DNA from: Isotricha intestinalis
Lineage: Eukaryota; Ciliophora; Litostomatea; Vestibuliferida; Isotrichidae
NCBI GenBank assembly: GCA_023807065.1
Contig: JAJJLU010000426.1
Coordinates: 1 to 48,136 of the forward strand
Reading direction: 5' to 3'
Length of the DNA stretch: 48,136 nucleotides
The notes below the pieces were generated by a model that did no database searches, was not told where the DNA came from, and was given only the letters and a program-made list of their open reading frames with translations. Both the position numbers and the translations under genes were made by a program. This document shows positions 1 through 8,762 of the stretch, piece after piece (position 1 is the stretch's first letter; each line of letters opens with the position of its first letter).

Positions 1-21
1 TCCCCAATCCCCAATCCCCAA
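1..21. repeat. Telomeric repeat, CCCCAAT heptamers
   Basis: The window opens with two full CCCCAAT heptamers and a third that is exact for six bases and then turns into unique sequence. The C-rich strand is the plus strand read inward, as expected for the left end of a linear chromosome; the G-strand unit would be ATTGGGG. It differs from the CCCCAA of Tetrahymena and the CCCCAAAA of spirotrichs. I saw no other tandem copies in the window, so it is terminal and not interstitial. The array is short, probably because of assembly trimming. Confidence 0.85.
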
Positions 22-945
22 GAAATGTAAAATAAATTTAGATTTTTTTAATAACTTTTTAATTTGTTCTAAATATTATTATAATATTAATAATAATTAT
101 TCAAATACTTATTTTTTTAAAATTTTTATAAATGTAATAATTATTACCATCATCAATGCTTTTAATTTTAATTTTTTTCACATTTTTGTCGTCTTATTTT
201 ATTAGGAAATGAGTTTTTTACAACATTTAAATAATTGATTTTCCATTATAAATCTTTCAATAATTAATTATTTAAAATGATTTGTTGTAACACTTGATGT
301 CCCAAAAATATATTTTTGTTTGTGAATAACAGAGAAAAAGATTTTAATACTAATGAAAATATGAAAAGTTTAAAAAATAATTATTTTTATTATAAAGATT
401 AAATTAAATATAATTTATACTGATGAATGTTCTTAGAAACAAATTAGTTGTGAAAATGAAGAATTGATAAATCTATCTTTCCATAATTCCAATATATCTT
501 TCTATAATATTTTATCAGATATTTTCTAATTTTTAATATAATAAATTATTATTATTATTTAATTATTTGTTTTGATTGATGATGTGAAATTTTTTTCAAA
601 TAATTTTCTGTTCTTTAAATATTTCATTTAACAAAGATATATTTTGATGAAATTTATATTTGATCTAATTTTCCTTGAATTTCTGTTTTTGTTAATTTAT
701 TTTTATGCCATAAGTGATTTTAAAATTTCTTCTTTAAGATTTTTAACGTATTCTATTTGAAAATATATTAATTATTTTTTTATTTATTTAAGACATCTTT
801 CTTATTACTAAATAAAAAGCAAAACAAAATGTCAGATTAAATTAAAAATTTTTATGAAAAAGATATCATATAATAATTTAGTGAATATAAGTATATAAAT
901 TTTTATATTAAATAAATTTAATGAATTTTTGAAAATATAATAAAA

Positions 946-1026
946 ATGACAACAAAACAAACTCAAGAAAAAGAATATAAAATAGGAAATTATTTAGTAA
1001 AAGGAACATTAGGAAGAAAAAAATAA
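946..1026 (+). pseudogene. Truncated protein kinase N terminus
   Basis: A 26-codon frame from an ATG in an A-rich context to a TAA. After ten polar residues it reads YKIGNYLVKGTLG and then RKK, stop. That string is a good match to subdomain I of SNF1/AMPK- and CAMK-type serine/threonine kinases, where I-G-x-Y-x-x-x-x-x-L-G leads into the glycine-rich loop. The frame ends exactly where G-x-F/Y-G-x-V should follow. Downstream, Lys-rich fragments in several frames are interrupted by stops, and I cannot recognise the VAIK lysine, HRD or DFG motifs. The most likely reading is a decayed kinase gene; a gene broken by an unseen intron is less likely. Confidence 0.4.
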
Positions 1027-1260
1027 TAGTCCTCTAAAAAAAATGAATATCAAAAATAATCGCTTAAAAAAGATAATAAAAAAATGACTTCGAAAAAGAA
1101 TTAATCAACAAAAAAGACATTGAGATGTAAAAAGAAAATATTATCAAAAAACAATATAATCTTCCAAATAGATAACATATCTCCATTAGAAAGACAAAAG
1201 GAATTATATATATGAAAAGATTGAGTATTTAAAAAATATAAGTGGTAAAAAAAACATAAG

Positions 1261-1592
1261 CTAAAAAAATAAAATAAAAGAACATATAGCCAATAACAAC
1301 AAATAACAAATTGACAACACACCACCATTAGAAAACATCTGGTCCTCAAACACACCCTCTAAAAACTCATCATCCTTTAAATTCATATTAATGCCAAGTA
1401 ATATCTGTCTCTAAGATTAAACACATTCTAAATTCTAATTCAGAACATAAAGCTGTCCAATCACCAATCTTCCACCATCATAAAAAGAAATAACTCATTC
1501 TCACCAAATAAATTAAAATCATAATAGTCCACTAATAATTTATTATTCTTCAAAAATAAATTGCCATCCAATATCCTATAAGCCCATATCAT
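1261..1592 (-). pseudogene. Decayed coding relic in a G+C-richer island
   Basis: This stretch is clearly richer in G+C than its flanks (several 60-base lines reach 23-38%), with far more C than G on the plus strand. On the minus strand it contains two fragments of natural-looking protein in different frames. One runs 1592-1461 (43 codons, starting MIWAYRILDG and ending MMVEDW before TGA). The other runs 1386-1261 (41 codons, starting MNLKDDEFLEGVFEDQMF, then a hydrophobic segment, before TAG). Between them the coding-like signal changes frame and meets stops. This fits a gene broken by frameshifts and nonsense changes. I do not recognise the family. Confidence 0.35.
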
Positions 1593-3094
1593 CTTTTAAT
1601 AACATATCAACCTTTTATTTAATTTATTTTCAACAATTCATATCTCTAAAAAAATGGAAAAATAATAATTAAATAATCGATTTTCATTAGATAAAAATTT
1701 ATTGGTCTTTCAGGTCTTTGTTCAAAAGTTATTGAGTTAAAATATGGAGAATTAACTTCTTATTCTTTTGATTTAATAAGCTTAAAAAATAAAATATTTA
1801 TAAAATAATATAAGGATATATTTTACATCAGATGATTTTTATTTAGCTTTTATTTGTGAATAATTTATTATTTATAAAAATATATTCAATTATATTATTT
1901 GATTACTTTTAATATTGTTTAAATCCACAAAAAAATAAAAAAGTATATATTATTTTTAAAAATAAAATAAATTAATTAATCATTTAATAATTAAAGAACA
2001 TTTTATAAAATTTTAAAAGGAAACAAATGTAATTAAATGTTGTAACTTCAAATGAATAAACAAAATAAATTTTAGAATAAATAATAACGATTAAGATAAA
2101 TTTAACAAGAAGATTATGAAACTTAATCAATTGAAGAAAATAAAAATAATGATAATTCTGTAACTTGAAAAAAATTAAGAATTCAATTAATCTTTTTGAT
2201 AATAAAGACAGGAACATATTTTTTAATGTAAACTTTCTGAAAAATCCTTTATGATATGAAATAAATTGATGATGAAATTGAGATAATATAACCTTCATTT
2301 ATTTATTTTTTTTAATCATTTAATGATGAATTTTAAATATAGTAGAAAAAAAGATAATCTTTCATTTTTTTTAATTGAAAAATAATTTATCATTAAGTGG
2401 AGTTAATAAATTTAATTGACTCACTTGAATTATTGAAGATAAGACATAATTTTAATATTTTGCTGTATTTTTCTAATTTTTAAATAGATATAAAAATTAA
2501 ACAAATTAATAGAAATTTTAAAAAAGCTATTAAAATATAAATTAATTATGTTATAAAATAGTGATATATTTAACATATTTAAATAGGATACTTGAGAAAT
2601 ATCACTTTTGTAACCTATAGATTATAAGCTTCAAAACTTTATTTTAAAATAAACATATTTATATTATTTGATTTTCAATTCAAAAAAAGGTCTGAAAATT
2701 AATTTGATAAATATTAAAAGACTTATAATTAATAATATAATAGTGACAAGTTAATATATACAAAGATTTATCTAATTCATTTTATTTTTTATTCACATAT
2801 TTATTTTTCAAATATTAAAATATTATAATAATGTTAAATAGAAAATTAATATAATTATTATGAAGTATTATAATATTAATTTAAGAATTAAATTTCATTT
2901 TTTCAAAGTATTAAATTGAAACAAAAAGTTAAAAAACAAATCAAAATAAATAAAATATTTAATTTTTTTTCTGACTATGTTATTATATTTTATTTTATAT
3001 ATAAAATAATATCATAATTATATAATTATAATCAAATTTTTGGAATTATTAAAATCAAAAAAAATTAAAAAATAAACCAAATAAACGAATTCTT

Positions 3095-6094
3095 TTATTG
3101 TTCTAAATTTTTTCTTATATTAAAATCATTATTATTTTCATTATTTCTAAGCATTTCTATTTTTTTAATCAATTTGGCATTTTCAATCATTTGGTTTTTT
3201 AAAAGTAATTCTTTATTTCTTTTAACTTTCCCAGCAAATAAAAGTTGTCTTTTTTTATTATATTCTCTATCATCATTTATATTAGAACTTGTAAAAGGAA
3301 TATAATTATTACTATTATTTTTACCATAATAAGCAGAAATTTGCCTCTTATTTTCTTTAACAATATTTTCTCCTGCTTTAATAAAAGTTTGTGAATTTGA
3401 TTTTCTCTTACTTTTTAATGAATATATTAAATTACTTTCTGAATTATTTTCAATTTTATTATCTGTTTTAAAAGGTAAATTCAATTTTTGATTTTTATGA
3501 ATGTATAAATGTGTTGTTTCAGTTAAATTATTATTTTTTGAATCAAAGTCAAGACTTTGATTTCTTTTATTAAAAATAGAATTCTTATTTTTTAATAAAA
3601 CAATATTTTTATTTTCTGGTTGAGTTATTAAAACATTTTCTTTTTCATAATCTTCTAAATTTGTTTTTAAATAATTAACTCTTTCTTCTTTTTCTTGATT
3701 TTCATCTATATTATTATTATAAGATGATTCTATTCTTTTTTTTTCTTTATTATTATTCCCAAAATTATTTAAAATTTCCTCATCTGAATTTTGACTATCA
3801 TCTTCAATAAAAAAATCTTTATTTAATTCTTCATCTAAATTAATATCATCAATTTCACTTTTTTCAATTCTATCATATGAAAAAACATTTCTTTTTTTAT
3901 CTTCTTCTATTTTTTTTTCTTCTTCTTTCCTTTTTTCTTCAGCTTCTTTTCTTTCTAATTCTATTCTTTCTTTTTCTCTTTCCATTTCTCTTTCTTTTTC
4001 TCTTTCTTTTTCTTCTTCTAATTCTTTTTGTTTTTTAATATCTTCAGCTGTTAATTTGCTTTTTTCAATTCTTTCTTTTTCTTTTTTTTCTTCCTCTTTT
4101 AAAATAGCAATTTTCCTTTTTTTATCTTCTATAAATTTTTTCATTCTTTTTTCATATATTTCATTCTTTTTATCTTCTTTTTCTTTTTGTTCTCTTAATT
4201 TCTTTAAATAATAATTATTAAATTTATTATCATTATTTTTCACTTTTCGTAAATCTCTTTTCATTCTATCAATAATTTCATCTCTTGAAATTTTTTTATA
4301 TTTATATCCTCCTTTATATTCAAGAACTCTTTCAGTCATATCATGAAAAGGAATAATAAATCCTTTCATTTTTTTTCTATAAATTTTAGGATCATCAAAT
4401 CCTATAAATTTAATAAATTCATCGAAAACACCTTTATAACTTAATTTTTTTAATTTATCTAATTCATTTTGAGCTTCTTTTAATTCATTTTCATATAATT
4501 TTTTTTTATTATCAAATAAAATTGAAGCTTTATGAGTTGTTAATCGATGAGAATTTCTAATATTATTTTTATTTGGATTATTTATATCATTTTCATGGAT
4601 ATAAATACTTTTTCTTTTAAAATCTTGAATAATATCATTAGTATCTTTAAATTTTCCTAATATTTCTTTATATAATTTAATTTTATGTAATAATTTTTCT
4701 TTTTTTGAATCATTCATAGCTTGAGCTATTTTTTCTAAAGAATTTTTAAATTCAGTAAATGACATATCTTTTCTATTAGATGTATTTTTCTTAAATAATT
4801 CTGACATTTTTTGCTTTGTTATTGGTATTTCAAATTCAACACAAAATTTAGAAAATTCTGCTAAATCTAAATTTATTTTTCTAAAAGCTATTTCATCAAA
4901 AGTTGGTGCTGATGCCATTGGATAATGTTGATTAGCATAAAAATCAAATATTTCTTTTAATGAATTTATCATTTTTTGTTCTTCTCTTAATTCATTTAAA
5001 GTTATTTTAAATTTTACGGTTTTAGATTTTGTTAAATTTGTTTTTGTTATATTTGAATTTGTTGATATGCTACTTATAGAATAAATATTTTTTTTTTGAT
5101 GATTATTATTTTGTTCTTTGTTTTCTTCTTCTTTTATTTTTTCATTTATTTTTTTTTTTTCTTCATTTAATTTTGACAAAAAATCTTCTATATATTTTAT
5201 ATCATGACCACTTTTTTTCTTCTCATTTAAAAGATCTTGATATAATTTTATATTTTTTTCTATTCCTAATTGTTGATTTAATAATTCTTGTAATCTCATT
5301 TCATTATTAATATGAGGTAAATTAATTTCTCTTTTTAAAATTCTATTTTCTCTTTCTACTTTTTTTAAAATATTTCCATCAAATAAATTTTTAATCTCAT
5401 TATTTAATTCATTGTCATTTACATCACTGTTTATAATAATATATTTTGGATTTTCTTGAATAAAATCAGCGATTAAAACAGGAAGAGTTTCAATATATAA
5501 AATATCATTTTCTTTTTCATTTAATTCATATTCTTTTTCTAATGTTATTTCATGAGATTTTAATATAGAAGAATATTTTTTATTTTTTTCTTTTATTTGG
5601 TCGTAATAATATATTAAATCACCTTTTTTATTATATTCTACAATTGGATAATATTCAGTTAAATCTTCGTTAATATTGTCTATTTTATTAATTTCAATTA
5701 TAGGTTTTATTTTCTTATTAAAAAATATTTCATTGTATTTTTTTAAATTATCTGATATGTAATTATAGATTTGGTCTATTGATTCATTAAATCTTTCTTG
5801 TTGAATTTTTTGAGAAACTAAATCTGAGACAAATAATTCATTTAAAGAAGAAATTTTAATTATTGACATATTTACTAAATTACATATTTGTTGTAATAAT
5901 GATTTAAATGAAGAAATTTTTATTATTTTACAACGGATATTATTATAATTATTTTTATCTTTAACAAAATATTTTGTGTAAATTTTACTAATATCTTCTT
6001 TATATTTTTCAAATTTTTTCTTTAATATATACAAAGAACGATATAATATAATAAATTCAACTGATTCTTCTTTAGGTAAAATATTAGTACTCAT
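3095..6094 (-). CDS. Large charged coiled-coil protein, EF-hand-like module
   Basis: A 999-residue protein ending in TAA, rich in Lys, Glu and Asn. The first 330 residues are mostly helical and charged. Residues about 365-460 resemble a helical, degenerate EF-hand-type module: the segment LDLAEFSKFCVEFEIP, a following helix and then MSFTEFKNSLEKI have the spacing of paired helix-loop-helices, but calcium-binding loops with the usual acidic positions are not evident. Residues about 560-640 hold an aromatic stretch (FDEFIKFIGFDDPKIYR). Residues about 645-735 are a highly charged single-helix or coiled coil of E/K/R repeats. The rest is low-complexity and Asn-rich. No membrane segment or signal peptide. 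Proteins of this build in ciliates are often cytoskeletal or ciliary, but I cannot assign a function. Confidence 0.8.
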   Translation of the reverse strand: MSTNILPKEESVEFIILYRSLYILKKKFEKYKEDISKIYTKYFVKDKNNYNNIRCKIIKISSFKSLLQQICNLVNMSIIKISSLNELFVSDLVSQKIQQERFNESIDQIYNYISDNLKKYNEIFFNKKIKPIIEINKIDNINEDLTEYYPIVEYNKKGDLIYYYDQIKEKNKKYSSILKSHEITLEKEYELNEKENDILYIETLPVLIADFIQENPKYIIINSDVNDNELNNEIKNLFDGNILKKVERENRILKREINLPHINNEMRLQELLNQQLGIEKNIKLYQDLLNEKKKSGHDIKYIEDFLSKLNEEKKKINEKIKEEENKEQNNNHQKKNIYSISSISTNSNITKTNLTKSKTVKFKITLNELREEQKMINSLKEIFDFYANQHYPMASAPTFDEIAFRKINLDLAEFSKFCVEFEIPITKQKMSELFKKNTSNRKDMSFTEFKNSLEKIAQAMNDSKKEKLLHKIKLYKEILGKFKDTNDIIQDFKRKSIYIHENDINNPNKNNIRNSHRLTTHKASILFDNKKKLYENELKEAQNELDKLKKLSYKGVFDEFIKFIGFDDPKIYRKKMKGFIIPFHDMTERVLEYKGGYKYKKISRDEIIDRMKRDLRKVKNNDNKFNNYYLKKLREQKEKEDKKNEIYEKRMKKFIEDKKRKIAILKEEEKKEKERIEKSKLTAEDIKKQKELEEEKEREKEREMEREKERIELERKEAEEKRKEEEKKIEEDKKRNVFSYDRIEKSEIDDINLDEELNKDFFIEDDSQNSDEEILNNFGNNNKEKKRIESSYNNNIDENQEKEERVNYLKTNLEDYEKENVLITQPENKNIVLLKNKNSIFNKRNQSLDFDSKNNNLTETTHLYIHKNQKLNLPFKTDNKIENNSESNLIYSLKSKRKSNSQTFIKAGENIVKENKRQISAYYGKNNSNNYIPFTSSNINDDREYNKKRQLLFAGKVKRNKELLLKNQMIENAKLIKKIEMLRNNENNNDFNIRKNLEQ

Positions 6095-6224
6095 ACTTTC
6101 AATGAAATTTATAAATTATCTATTTAAATTATTTATAGAGATGAAAATATTTTTTTAAAAGTAAAATTTAATTAATTAAAAATATAATAACAAATATAAA
6201 ATTTATTTAAAGATCTTTTAAAAT

Positions 6225-7040
6225 TCATCCTAAAGTAGTTCCATGACCTTGAAAAGCTCTATAGCCTCTATTTCCTCCATTATTATTATTATTCCTATTT
6301 CCTCTATTATAAACTCCACTAAATCCATAACCACCATAATTTGTATTATTATTAGAATTCATAGAAGAATTATCTTCTTGCATAAAAATATATTTTTCAG
6401 TTAAATCAACAACAAATTTAGGTGTTATTAATATATCTAATCCTTTTTGAATAGGAGCAATTTCTTTAAAGAAAAAATAAATATGTCCTGCAACAATTCC
6501 AATGACATTTTCAATTATACTTCCTCCACTAATTAAACTAAATAATAAAAATGCATATGGAACATAACAATTTTTCACAACCAAAAAATATATCATTACA
6601 TTTTTTTGAGGATCTCTTTTTGAGTCAATGTAAACTAAAGCATAAAGTAATTGATGAGCTAAAGTAAAATTTGTTTGAAGTCCAAAATAATATGATGTAA
6701 TTATATTTACTAAATTTAAAGAGATAGTTATATAAAAAATCATCATTAAAAATTCAGCGTATCTTCTAAATTTTAAAGCCTCAACTTCAAGAGATTTTAC
6801 ATTTGAATAAAAGAAAAAACAAAAAAAAAGAAATCCCATTGAAAATTGTCCGATTACAAATAAATTTGTAAATAATCTCCATATTTGATATTTTTGAAAA
6901 ATTAAAGTATAATCTAAAATTAAATATGAAGGAAAAACCACATGTTTCATATATGTAATCATAAATGATATTATGAAAATTATTGTAAGGTAATATCTTG
7001 TTAAAGGTGGTTGACTAAAGTAAAGTTCTTTTGCTTCCAT
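6225..7040 (-). CDS. Derlin (DER1-like rhomboid pseudoprotease, ERAD)
   Basis: A 271-residue multispanning membrane protein ending in TGA. Derlins are proteolytically inactive rhomboid relatives in the ER membrane that thin the bilayer and pass misfolded proteins to the Cdc48/p97 ATPase. Family marks: PPLTRYY at residues 11-17, the WR motif in YQIWRLFTN (W54-R55), a PQ-type loop before later helices, and GIVAGHIYFF (residues 181-190), which supplies the GxxxG and the GHIYYF-like signature of Derlins. About six hydrophobic segments fit the rhomboid core. The tail is Gly/Asn-rich and ends FQGHGTTLG (263-271), a match to the SHP box (F-x-G-x-G-x-x-L) that binds Cdc48. No rhomboid Ser/His dyad is apparent. 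Function is secure from family; Derlin-1 versus Derlin-2 type is not resolved. Confidence 0.93.
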   Translation of the reverse strand: MEAKELYFSQPPLTRYYLTIIFIISFMITYMKHVVFPSYLILDYTLIFQKYQIWRLFTNLFVIGQFSMGFLFFCFFFYSNVKSLEVEALKFRRYAEFLMMIFYITISLNLVNIITSYYFGLQTNFTLAHQLLYALVYIDSKRDPQKNVMIYFLVVKNCYVPYAFLLFSLISGGSIIENVIGIVAGHIYFFFKEIAPIQKGLDILITPKFVVDLTEKYIFMQEDNSSMNSNNNTNYGGYGFSGVYNRGNRNNNNNGGNRGYRAFQGHGTTLG

Positions 7041-7889
7041 TTTTAATTTTTAAATATTAATTATTTTTAATGTTTTTATAATACGTGGATAAATGTTATT
7101 TTAAGTTTTTATAAATAAAATGTCTGAAAAATTTTAATTTAATTTTTTTTTTCCTAAATTAATAAATTGTTTAACTTATAAAAAAGATATAATCAAAATC
7201 ACAAATTTTAAACTATATTATAGGTAATAATAATTAATATATTAATCAAAAACAAAAGTAATAGTATTAATCCTAAAAATAGATATTTTTCTTTATTACA
7301 ATGAAACTTTAAATTAATCAAATATTTTTCATATTTATTTTTCCTATGAAAAAATTATGACAGAATTTATTATCTCTTTATTTATAATGAAATAAAAAAA
7401 GATAATTTCTCAGAATAAAATTAATTTGATGAAGTTTTAATCTATATTTTAATGATAGTACATAATTATAAAGTGAATGAAGATAGACTTAAAATAGAGT
7501 GGGAAAAATTAAAAAGATTTATTTATTTATAAGGATATAACTAATTTTGAAGTAAAAACCATCTTTTGCATAGTTTTTTTAATTATAGTAATTTTAATAA
7601 AATTTTATATATCATTTTAAAGCAAATTTAATATGTAATAATAAAAATGATGCTCAAAAATATTAAATCACTTTATGAAAACCATTTTATTTATTATTTT
7701 ATTGATTTTATTTAATTAATTAATTTTTATTTTTTTTGTTTTTTATCAAATGTTTTTTATATATATATTAACAAAAAATATTTGATAGCATTAACCGACA
7801 ATTTCTATAATTTTAATAACAAATTGAACAAAGCTAAACTACTATTCGAAAACTCCAATATATACAACTTCCATTTATAATTGTAATAA
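7041..7889. other. Intergenic region with a possible decayed frame
   Basis: About 850 bp between the Derlin start and the 3' end of the next minus-strand gene. In one plus-strand frame from about 7405 to 7880 the translation alternates protein-like runs with stops. Examples are VNEDRLKIEWEKLKRF near 7470 and KYLIALTDNFYNFNNKLNKA near 7776, ending HL and TAA at 7878-7880. Six internal stops in about 158 codons is fewer than random sequence of this composition should give, so an old gene is possible, but I recognise no family. No RNA gene seen. Confidence 0.35.
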
Positions 7890-8390
7890 TTAAATTATAC
7901 CATTATTCATTTTTAAAGGTGAATAATAAAGAAATTTTATATTTTTTTGCAAAATTCTTTTTGTGGTTGAAATTATAATAACCTTTTTATTTTCATTTTT
8001 TTTCAAAATAAGATGATTTAAATGAGTTGCAAGAAATTGCCTATTTAAATCAAAATCATTTTTATAAAAATCAGGACAATAAATAGGTCTTTGTAAGTAA
8101 TTTTTAATATTTATATTTCTATTAAAATCTATATAATCCTTCTTTTGATTATATGAATTTAAATTATTTTCAATATTATCTTTCTTTTTTTCAGAATTAT
8201 AATTTATTATAATTTTTTTATTTGAATCAATTGAATTTTCATCAGAAGAAACTTCTGTGGATATTTTAGATAAATAATCTAAATCTTCAGACTTTTTTTT
8301 CTTTTTGAATAATTCTGATTCAGATATATTTAAATTATCTAAAAGTTTTAAAGTAATTGATCCACTTCTTTTTCGCTTTAAAGAAATCAT
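7890..8390 (-). CDS. Small basic hypothetical protein, probably nuclear
   Basis: A 166-residue Lys/Asn/Ser-rich protein ending in TAA. It starts with MISLKRKRSGS, a cluster resembling a monopartite nuclear localisation signal, and has a second run of five lysines near residue 30. A Ser/Asp/Glu-rich stretch follows (residues about 45-60). The C-terminal half looks more ordered, with RPIYCPDFYKNDFDLNRQFL around residues 101-120 and a short hydrophobic strand (KKVIIIST). There is no signal peptide or membrane helix. I do not recognise the family. Residue composition unlike the Phe-rich shadows of AT-rich DNA supports a real gene. Confidence 0.6.
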   Translation of the reverse strand: MISLKRKRSGSITLKLLDNLNISESELFKKKKKSEDLDYLSKISTEVSSDENSIDSNKKIIINYNSEKKKDNIENNLNSYNQKKDYIDFNRNINIKNYLQRPIYCPDFYKNDFDLNRQFLATHLNHLILKKNENKKVIIISTTKRILQKNIKFLYYSPLKMNNGII

Positions 8391-8762
8391 AATTTATATA
8401 AAATTTAGAAATGTGTGTTAATAAATAACAGAAATATTAGTAATTCTTTATAGATTTATAATATTTATTTAAATCATACATCTTAATTATAAAAATGGTA
8501 TATGGAATATAATTTACTTAAATAACCTATTTTTATTGCTTTTTTCCTTATATTTTTATAATACATCCAAATGGAAAAATAAAAATTAAAAAGAATTGTA
8601 TTTCTTTTTACTTTAAAAAAAACAATAGTTACAAATTTTAAATTCAAAAAAAATAATATAAACAAAAAAAAATCAAAACAAAATAAAAAAAAATAAAAAA
8701 AATTATTAATTGTTTTCATCACATTAACCAAATTAAAAAAAATTATTTAAAAAAAACTCTTT
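8391..8762. other. Intergenic spacer
   Basis: 372 bp of A/T-rich DNA between the start of the small basic protein gene and the stop of the giant HECT gene, both on the minus strand. A nominal open frame at 8483-8731 on the minus strand is a Phe/Lys string without coding character. Nothing else seen; it presumably holds the promoter of the small gene and the 3' end of the HECT transcript. Confidence 0.6.

Larger units (their letters stand above)
22..3094. other. Subtelomeric gene-poor region
   Basis: About 3 kb of very AT-rich sequence between the telomere and the first intact gene. No long frame with coding character is present. Open stretches such as 1984-2298 on the minus strand are hydrophobic Phe/Leu/Ile/Tyr strings, as expected from T-rich sequence read by chance. 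Two remnants are listed separately: a protein-kinase N terminus at 946-1026 and a G+C-richer relic around 1261-1592. I saw no tRNA, no tandem repeat and no further telomeric repeat. Confidence 0.6.

Noticed and set aside
976..1026. GTAAAA...AATAATAG (33 bp) as an intron explaining the kinase stub
   Set aside because: It would remove the kinase-like residues LVKGTLG themselves, and the sequence after it does not restore a kinase frame.
1101..1355. Minus-strand open frame of 84 codons, Phe/Cys/Leu-rich
   Set aside because: It overlaps the more protein-like frame at 1261-1386 and looks like its shadow.
1984..2298. Minus-strand open frame of 104 codons in the subtelomere
   Set aside because: Composition is a Phe/Leu/Ile/Tyr/Lys string typical of chance frames in T-rich DNA; no motif or plausible fold.
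7740..7880. Possible tRNA around the G+C-richer TTAACCGAC and TTCGAAAAC
   Set aside because: No cloverleaf stems, no proper T-arm GGTTC consensus, and the stretch reads as part of a protein-like frame.
8483..8731. Minus-strand open frame of 82 codons after the HECT gene
   Set aside because: Almost only Phe, Leu, Lys and Ile; lies in an intergenic spacer and shows no coding signal.
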